Positions 11,701-20,700 of a stretch of DNA of 64,000 nucleotides are shown here, in pieces. Numbering within the stretch: position 1 is the stretch's first letter; every line of letters starts with the position of its first letter. Origin of the DNA: Cafeteria roenbergensis (Eukaryota; Sar; Bigyra; Bicosoecida; Cafeteriaceae). The notes beneath the pieces were generated by a model. That model was given only the letters and a program-made list of their open reading frames with translations, searched no databases and was not told the DNA's origin. Location: assembly GCA_008330645.1 (NCBI GenBank), contig VLTN01000019.1, forward strand, positions 485,958 to 549,957, given 5' to 3'. A program made the position numbers and the translations under genes.

Positions 11701-14700
11701 CTTGCCTTGCCTCCAGCAGCCGCAGCAAGCGCAGCTCCGCCAGCCGGCGAAATGGACGACACGCCTGCGATGAGCGAAGTGCCCAGGCCTGCCAACAGCC
11801 CGGTCAGCCCGCCAGCTGCGGCGGCTGCTCCGCCGGCAGCAGCGCCGGATGAGGCCGCCGCTGCGCCCGCCCTTGTTTCCGCGCTCGACCCCAGCAGCTG
11901 CGTGCGGAGCGCAATCGTCAGGGTTTCTGCCAGCTCCGAGAGCGTTGCCCGGTCATCGTCTGTAGAGCCGGCGCTGATACCGGCGGACCCGGCCCCGACG
12001 CTCTTGCCTGCTGCGCCGCCGCCCTTGGAGCCAAGCTTTGCCGATGAAGTGGTCGACGACGATTCGTTGATGAGCTGGAAGAGTCGCAGCGTCTCCTCCG
12101 TGCTCAGGGGCAGGCGGCTCGCGCTCCCTTCGGGAAGCGCTGCCTGGTAGGCCCGCAGCACCACTGCCAGCGCCCGCCGACTCTCCATGGCGCAAATGCC
12201 AGCGTCCACCATAGTCATGGCCACGACAGCCGCGTCGCGCGTCAGCAGCGGCGTTCCAGCCACCACAGCAGGAGTGGTGAAGGGCGTCTCCAGGCGCCCC
12301 TCCGCAATGTGCGAGCTGGAGCCGCCCGCGGACCGTGCGGTCGACGACCGCACTCGCGTCTGAGAGCGAACGATGATGCGCGCGCCGGACCCAGACTCCC
12401 AGTAGCCGACGTCGACGCAGAGGAGGTCGGCCCCCCTAACGCGGGACAAGCCACCCTGCACCACCACCCCCAGCTGTGGCATCTCCGGCGCGAAGACGCC
12501 GGCCTTGCCGTCCAGGCCAATCGCGCCCCCCTTCCAAAACCCAGCAGCGGCGGGCGCAGCCGCGCTGGTCGCCCGCGCCGCGTCCCACCCGCTGGCAACG
12601 GTCCGGGACACCGTGGAGATGCCCTGCAGCGCGTCCTGCCGGGCCAGGCTCGCGGCCCGCCCAGCGCCGAGGCCGCGGCTCGACAGCGCCCGGGTCGAGC
12701 TCCGCACGCCCGAAGGCTGCCTCACAACTGAGCGCACCGACGCAGCGCCTGCAGAAAGCGTGGCTTCCGCTTCGTCGTCCGACGACGTCGGCACGACACG
12801 ATCGGAATCCTGGGCGGCATCAACGTCGGCGATGACCTGCGCCGCGAGCACCTTGGCCGACGCAGCAGTCATCTCGATGAACGCTTTGTCGTCGGCGCGG
12901 CCGCCCGACGTCGCATCCAGGTCGTCATCCGACTTGACGAACTTGCCGGTCGTGGGCACGTCCAGGCCACGGAGCGCCCCGAGGATGGCGCGCTGCTGGT
13001 ACGGCGCAGCCCGGCCTCCACTCAGCCACTCGAAGGCCTCGGCTTCGCCACCGTTCATCAGCTCCAGCGCCGCCGCGCAGAGCCGCTTGTCGACGCCTGT
13101 CACCGACGCCATCGCAGTCGCCTGCGTGTTGAAGCGGGACTGGGTGGTCACGCCGCTGGAGCCCGACCCTTGGAAGACGGTGGAGCCCTCCGCCTTGGCC
13201 GGGACCGCCATCCCCATGGCAGCTGCTGAAGCCGCGGCCTCCGCGCGGGCCTCCGACATCTCCGAGCGGCTCACGACCTCGTCCACGCGCTTGCCCAGCA
13301 TGGACGCGACGGCGATCGCCACCGCCAGCCGGCCTCCTTCGCGCGCGGCCCTGGCACTCGCCGCCTGGATGGCGCGTCCGGGCGCAGACACGGCGGGGTT
13401 GGGCGAGCGGATCAGGCCCGTGATGTTCAGCCCGCTGGGGCAGAAGAGGCTGCCGCCGTTCGGCTGGCTGAGCTCCAAGAGCCACCTGTGCAGCGTGCGC
13501 CTGCGGCTGTGCATCGCTGCTGTTGTTGACTCCGCGCCGACCTGTGCCGGCCGCAGCGCCACGCTCACCAGGGGCTTGAGAATCGCTCCCGTGAACGGGT
13601 CTGGCTCGCCCTGGGACTCCGCGACCACGCAGGCGACGAGCGCTGGGCCGACATTGCGGTGCTCCAGCAGGGACGGGACGGCCCGCATCGCGAGCGACTG
13701 CAGCTGAGCGAACCAGGCCAGGGCCTGGAGCGCGCCGGAGTCGCCGAAGCCGTCGGGGTTCACGAGCAAGTCGCACTTGGGCAGCCGGAGCGCCGGTGCA
13801 ATGGCCCGCACGATGCGAGCAGCGAGGGGCGGCGCGGTGGTGGCGGAAGCCTCGCGCCGGGGCGGCGCGGCGGTGGCGGGAGCCTCGCGCGGGGGCGGCG
13901 CAGCAGCAGGCACGTCCCACCCGCTCGTGCTCGTGCCGTCGAACCCGGTCCACCCTCCCATGGAGCCGGTCCACGCGCTCGCTGCGCCGTCGGCGTCAGA
14001 ATCGGAGTCCTCCTCCTCGTGTTCGGCGGCGCCGGCGCCCGCATCAGCCTCGCCAGCAGACGCAGCGGCCTCCAGCTCCTTGTTGCCTGGCGTTGCACCA
14101 GCTGCGGAGGCGGCTCCGGGTTGGGCAAACGGGTTGGGCTGCGTGATGCCCACGTCGTCGAAGGGCGACGTTGCCTCGGCCTCCAGCTCGTCGTAGTCGG
14201 GGTCGCCGATCATATCCTTGTCCAGCGCAGTCTGCGCAGGCATGCTGCTCATCTTCTGGAGCGACGGCGGCATGGACCCGGACAGCTGCTCCGCGACGTC
14301 AAAGGCTGCGAGGATGTTGCCGCCCAGGCGGAGCTCGCCCTCCTTGGCCTTGAGCTGAGCCGACTTGAGGCGTGACGCCGGCGCTTCGAGCGGCCGGTCC
14401 ATCAGCTCCAGCGCCGAGGTCGGAACCACAATGATGTCGCTCGGCACCAGCACGACCCTGCCCACGTCGATGACGCCGCCCTCTGCCTGCAGCGACCCGC
14501 CCATCAACGCCGCCGGGTCCTCGCCCACGGCGGCCTCCGAGAACATGACCACAGTCGCCTTTCCCGGGCCAGGGCCGAACAGGCCCACGGCCTCGAGGTC
14601 GACTCCGGCCACAGGTGCCGGGTCCGCCAGCTCCGGCATCTCCGCGGCTTCCTCCTCCTGTGCCAGCCCGGAGATGGCCTCGGTGGTGACAAAGTGACCG

Positions 14701-17700
14701 TAGAGCGACCTTCCCATGCCAACGATGACTCCGAATCCGTCGGCGTCGATTCCAGAGTCCTCCTTCACGCGGACCCGGGCGCCAGGACGAAGGGTCTCTC
14801 GAGCGCCACTCACGAGCGCGAATGCTGCGGCAGCGCGGTGCACGTCCACGGCGTGCACGCCGTGGGCTGCGAGCGCCCTGGATGCCTCCCTGCCGCTGAG
14901 GACGCGCTCGCCGCTGGAGTCCAGCGCGTGCGACTCCACGTCCTCGCTGTCCGCCACGGCACGCAGCGCCGGGGCGATGCGGGAGAACGATGCGGCCACG
15001 GCACGCCAGACTGCCAGCCTCCAGCTCGACGAAGCGAAGGACAGCTCCGCCAGGCACGCCAGCAAGCAGGACGAGTCTTCCTGCTGCGCGCGGCCCAGGC
15101 CGATGTCGCACGGGGACGTCATGATGCCCGAGTGGCCGCTCATGTTGCTCCCGGAGGGATCGCTGCTGCGCTCGGGCGCCACGTCGGCGCAAAGGGCGGC
15201 GCCGGCCTTTTCCAGCAGCCTGGCGGCGAACTGGCTGCCAGCAGGGAGCTTGAGGGGCGAAGCGTAGCTTGCGCCAGCGCAGGGCGAAAAGGCGTCCACC
15301 GCACTTGCAGGGGTCCTGCTGGTGCCGAGGACGCTGCTCGTTGCGGCGTCGACGCGCTGCGGAGGCATAGTCCCGCACACGTAGCCGAGTGCAAGCAGGG
15401 CCGCGCGCCTGCACCTTGGAGAGTGGCCCGACACGTCGCGGCCCAAGTCCCAAGCACTCCCGCGTGGCGGCGGGGCGACCCAGCGCGCGAGGAGGCAGAC
15501 CATCCGCTTGTTGCCGAGGATGCAAGCCCCAGCGGGCGACTTTGCGGCCGTTGCGGCCACTCGCAGAAGAGCTGCTGCGCGACCCTCCATCTCCATTGGG
15601 TCGCACCTGGGGGAGCCAGCCCCTCCGGCGCCAGCTACCGAAAAGGACGCCGAAGTTGCCGCCTCCAGGTCCCAGGAGAGCGTGGCGGCCGCAGCGATGC
15701 GGGCCACCACAACGGGCGCGAACCCGCGCGTCGCTCGGAATGCCGCGGCTGACTGAAGGAGGGCGAAAGGCCGAGGGGCGCGCAGGGCTGCAAGATCGGC
15801 GCCCCGAGCCACCCCCACACCGTCGGCAACGACGTCCACGGGGAACGCCTTGGACGTGTCTGTCCCGTCGTTGCGGCCGTCTGCGCCGGTGTCTGCCGCG
15901 CCAATCGTGCGCTTGGCCGCGGTTCCCTCGTGCGCGCCGGGCCCGACAGCCTGGCACAGGCCGCGCAGCATGAGCATGTCCAGGACCGAGGCTGCCTGCT
16001 GAGCCAGACGCGTCGTCTCGGCAATGTCACCGAGCCGTCCGGCGAACCCGGCCACCGCCCGCGGTGTGGCGGCGCGGCGCGTGGCGGTGCCTGAGAGCGC
16101 GCTGCCCGAGGCAGCTTTTGCTGGGCCGTCGGGCACCACGTCGACCTTGCCGTCCCCGTCGTTGGGGTCCGAGCTCCATTCCTCCTCGTCGTCGACCGCC
16201 TCGACCGCCCCCGCCGCCCCTCGGCGTCGACCCGAGGCCGAGCCCAAGGCCACCGTCCGCCTCACGGTCAGTTCTTGCGTGCCGCGGCTCGGGCTGAAGC
16301 CCCGGCCGCTCCACAGGTGCGAGAAGAGCGCGACCAGCTGCGACGGCCCCAGGGCGTCGGCCACGTCGGACAGGGGGCGGAGCAAACCGCGAGCCTCCAG
16401 CCAGGACTTTGCCGCGGCGGTGCTGCCAAGCAAGGAGCTTGCCGACTGCGCCAGGAGGAGCACGGCCCGCCGCTTGGGCAGGCTCCCGTCAAGGAGCATT
16501 CCACGAATGCGCCACAGCGGCCACAAGCTTCCGCCGACCTCATACTTGCTCGCGCCCGTGTCACCGCCCTCGTACATGCGAGCGACGGATGCGGCCCAGT
16601 GAGCCTCCATAGCGCGCGCGTCCTGCAGCCGGGCCTGCACGCTCGCGAGGCGCTCGAGCGACTGCCACAGGCCGGTGGCCAGAGGCAGGCACGCGTCCTC
16701 TGGTCGGCCCTCGAAGCACCACGCTGCCAACGACGCAGATGCGATTTGCCGCAGCAGGGTTCGGGCCGCAGGCGAGACGAGCCACCGCCTCCGCTGACGG
16801 GCGAGGGCCTCGCGCGACTCGGGGCTTGCCTGCCAACACTGTGCCGCTGGCGACACGGCCATGCCAGCGGGGGCGCCAGAGGCCGACAAGTCCCACGTGA
16901 TGGCGTCGACCTCCACGGTGTCGCGCGGCTCGCGGGCGCCTTGGGACGCGGCTGCCGAAGCTGCGTCGCCAGCGCGACCTGCAGGAGGGCTCACGGCGGG
17001 GGCCGACACCAGCGCCACCGACACCATGTCCGCCAGGGTGTGCAGGAGGGCAGCCATCGCTCCGCGAGCGACCATTTGGGAGTGCAGCGGCGCCCCGGAG
17101 AGCATCGCCAGAGGGTGGGTCTCGCCCTGCATCCGGCCTCCGGGAGCGACCTCTGCAAGGCAAGCGGACGACGCGCACCGCGCCGCCGCCGACACGCCCG
17201 TCGCCCACCAGTCCTCGGCCAAGCCGTCCTCTGTCGCGGCCAGCGACGCCGAGTCGGTGTCGTCGTCGGAGGTGCCGCGGGAGTGGAACGAGGACGTGCC
17301 TCCCGCCGCGCTCGCTGCGCCGGCGCCACCGGAGCCGCGCGGCCTGCCGCTTCGCTGCGGCGTGCGGGACTTGCCGGTTCGCCCGCGCCTGTGCTGCAGG
17401 CGGGCGCCCCCGGGGCCTGCCCGTGGCGTCTCCAGGGCTGGAGCCTGTGCCAGCTGCACCGGGCCGCCTGCGCCGGATGCGGCAGCAGTCGGGCTTGCTG
17501 CGCCCGCCAGCGCGGAGTCAATGGGGTCCGCGCCGCCCGCAGTAGCCGGCCACGGCAACTCGTCCTCCTCCAAAACCTCGTCGGCAGCGGCATCCGCGTC
17601 GTTGTCCTCCATCGCGGAGCTGGGGTCTGGGTTCCGCGCGCCCAGGCCAGACCAGCTGTAGCAGAACGTGCCGCTGAACGCGGGGAGGAGCAGGGACACG

Positions 17701-20700
17701 GCGTCTCGCATGGCCGCGCCCGCCGAGATGGTGCGGGGCACGCCCACCCTCGGCGGCAGGCCCTCGGCTGCCAGCTGAGCGTCCGCTGTGGGGTGGCTTG
17801 GCGCCAGCACGATTCGGCACAGCGCGTCCATCGCGGCCATGCCCCCCGCGCGCTGCGTGGCGCGCACGGCCCGGACGCGGAACAGCGCCTTGAGCGTGTC
17901 TGGCGGGGCGCTGGCGCCGGTGAGCAGGTACTCCTCGATGGTCATGCCCACAATTGTGGTGAGGTGCTCTGCTGCCCCCGAGCCGGGCCTGCCGCTCGCC
18001 TCGCCCCGAAGCACGCCCGCGATGGAGCGGGAGGCGGGGTCGGTGAGGGCCGCCAGGGCTCGGCGCACGGACGCCTGCCAGGAGGGCGGCGCGGGGGTGG
18101 CGCTGGGCGAGGACGCGTCGTCCGGCCGAGAAGCGTCGGCCCAGGCTGCCCCTCGCGGGGGCGGGCTTGCGAGACGAGAGCTTGCCAGGAAGGCTGCCTT
18201 GAGCGCAGCGCTGGCCTCCGAGACCTGGTCTGCGCTGGTCGGGTCTGCGCTGGCGATGGCGGGCTGCAGCTGCACCAGCAGTCGCGCACGCGCCTTGAGC
18301 GCCGCCACGGCGTCAGGGCGAACGTCTTTGCTGAGCTGGTGCATGGTGACCTGGATGTTGTCCAGCAGCTTGGCTAGTGCAAAGGTTGCCGGGCAACAGC
18401 AGGACTTGCCCGACGACTTCTTTGACACGAGCCCCGAAGCCACCGAGCGGGCGTCCGCCTGCACCCACGGCCCGCCGTGCCGCAGGAAGGCTGCGAAAAC
18501 AAGGCGATCGGTGGCTTTGTTGCGCCAGCGAGTGCGACGGTCCCGCTTGGTCAGCCCGAGCACGGACCGGAACCAGTCGCCAGCCGGCCCCGCGCTGAGC
18601 TTGAGGCACTCACTGGGCGGCATGATGCTCTCCCCGGCGGCAGCTGAGGAGGCCGTGGCGTGGCCCGCGCCGGGAACGCTCGCGCCCATGGCTGCTGCCA
18701 GCGCGGCGGCAGTGTCGTCTCCATCCGCTGCTGCCGCCCCGCCCACGTGGGCGGAGTCGCGCACGCCGCCCACGGCAGCTGCCAGCGCCATGCCGCTGAG
18801 GGATCCGTCCTCTGGGCTGGGAAGCAGCCCAGAGGAGCGCCAGTCGGCGAGCCACTCGGCGGCCGTTGCGTCGCCCAAGCAGCGCCTGGCCAGCAGCGCC
18901 CCGGTCGGCCTCTGCGCCGGGTCCTCGGCGAGGACGGCGCGGCTTCGAGCGCGCTTGGCGGACTCCGAGTCCTGCTCCGCGGTGCCGGCCATCGCTGCCA
19001 CCGCTGCGCGGTTGCCCCCAACCCCGCTCGCAGCGCCCGCCTCTGGGTCAGAAGCCGCGCCACCGACCGCAGCCTCGTCGGAAAAGTCGCCAAACTCTGG
19101 AGGCGGCACCACCATGGCTGCGCCCTCGCCCTCGGGGGACCTCGCCTCCAGGGGGTTGGAAAGCGGGTTCCACGTCTGGAAGCGGCGGAGGAGAGGCGGT
19201 ACGGCGCCTGAGTCTCCGGGGTCGCGGAACGGCCCGCCAGCGCGGTCCAGCGAGTCCGCAAGCGTCTCGGCTGGCGAAAGGACGCCGTCGCCCACGGCCC
19301 GGCGGCAGCTCCCCATGGAGGTGCCTGCCCGAAGGGGCGTGGCCGCCTCGTCCTCGAGCGCAGAAGAGGTGCCGCCAAGGGGCGCCATCCCCTTGGCGAA
19401 GGGCGCCGCCCGCAGCCAGGGCAGCAAGTCGCGCTCCTGCCGGCCGAGCAGCGGCCCGCTGATGAGGACGGCTGCCATGCGGGAGGCTGCCCACGCCCCA
19501 AGGCGCACGAGCTTGTCGACCCACTTGCACGCGGCAGCGAGCTTTCCGCGCCCGGCGGTCGGAACAGCCTGGAGCAGCTCGTCCCGCAGCGCGGAGGCGT
19601 CGCGAAGCACGACCAGCAGCCGCGGGAGGCACCCCTCGGCAACGAGCGGGACGCGCCAGAGCCTGCACATGGCGACCACGAGCGAGGAAACGGCGCCTCC
19701 GCAGCCCGTGGACCGTAGCCTCGCCATGAGCCCGACGCCCTCGTCAGCCGACGCGGACGCCCCCGTCGCGACAAGCCGGCGGACGCGCTTGAGCCCCGCA
19801 GCAAAGGCGCCTGCTGAAATTGGCGCCACGATGCGGAACGCGTCAATCGCCGCCACGAGAGAGGCGCGAGACACAGCCGCGTCCTGCAAGCCATCGGCTC
19901 CCACCGCCACGGCATCCGTCACTGCGCGCTTGGCCACGCGGATGCAGAACGTGGCGACGATGCCGGTGAGAAGCTCTCGGGCGTCCGCAATGCCGGTGCC
20001 TTCCGCCTCGTCCTGGTGCTCAATGTAGTCCCAGCCGCTGGCTTCCGCAGGGGGCGGCATGGCAGCAAGGATCTCCTCCTTGCTCGGGTAGCCCTGCTTG
20101 TCCTTGGCGCTGTCGGAGCCAGCCACGGCGCCCAAGTCCCTCACCGAGGCGCGGATGCGGGCGACCACCCCACGTGCCGCGCTGGCGGCAGAGGGCGCGA
20201 AGGTCTCGCCATCGCCATCGGGCCTGCCGGCGGCAGCGCCACCCTGGCCTGCGCCACTTTCGTCGCCAAACAGCTCGCCGGCGCCACCAGAACCCCCCAG
20301 TACCGCCTCGTCGGTGTTCCACAGCCCGCTCATCGCCGGCAGGCTGCGCACGGCCACCTGCAACTGTGCGCGCAGCTCGAATCGCTCGGGAGTGACTGCG
20401 AATGCTCCGGCAGCAGCAGTGGCCGAAGGCATGTCCAAGAACACGCCGGTTCCGTCCGAGTCGGCCGCGGTGGCGACGGCGTCCACAAGCGCAGCCACAG
20501 TGTTCGCGGCGTCTGCGTTCGACTTGACCACCTCGGCGGTCTGTTCGGACGAGCTGGCCGCGCGGAGGAAGGCAAACGCTGCCGCGGCAATCGCCGACGG
20601 GGCAATGCGAATCAGTGACGTTGCGTTGGACTTGAGCGCGCGGGCGGCCGCATCGGCGAGCACGGGCGGCACATCCACGGCCATGTCCACGGGGCCGACG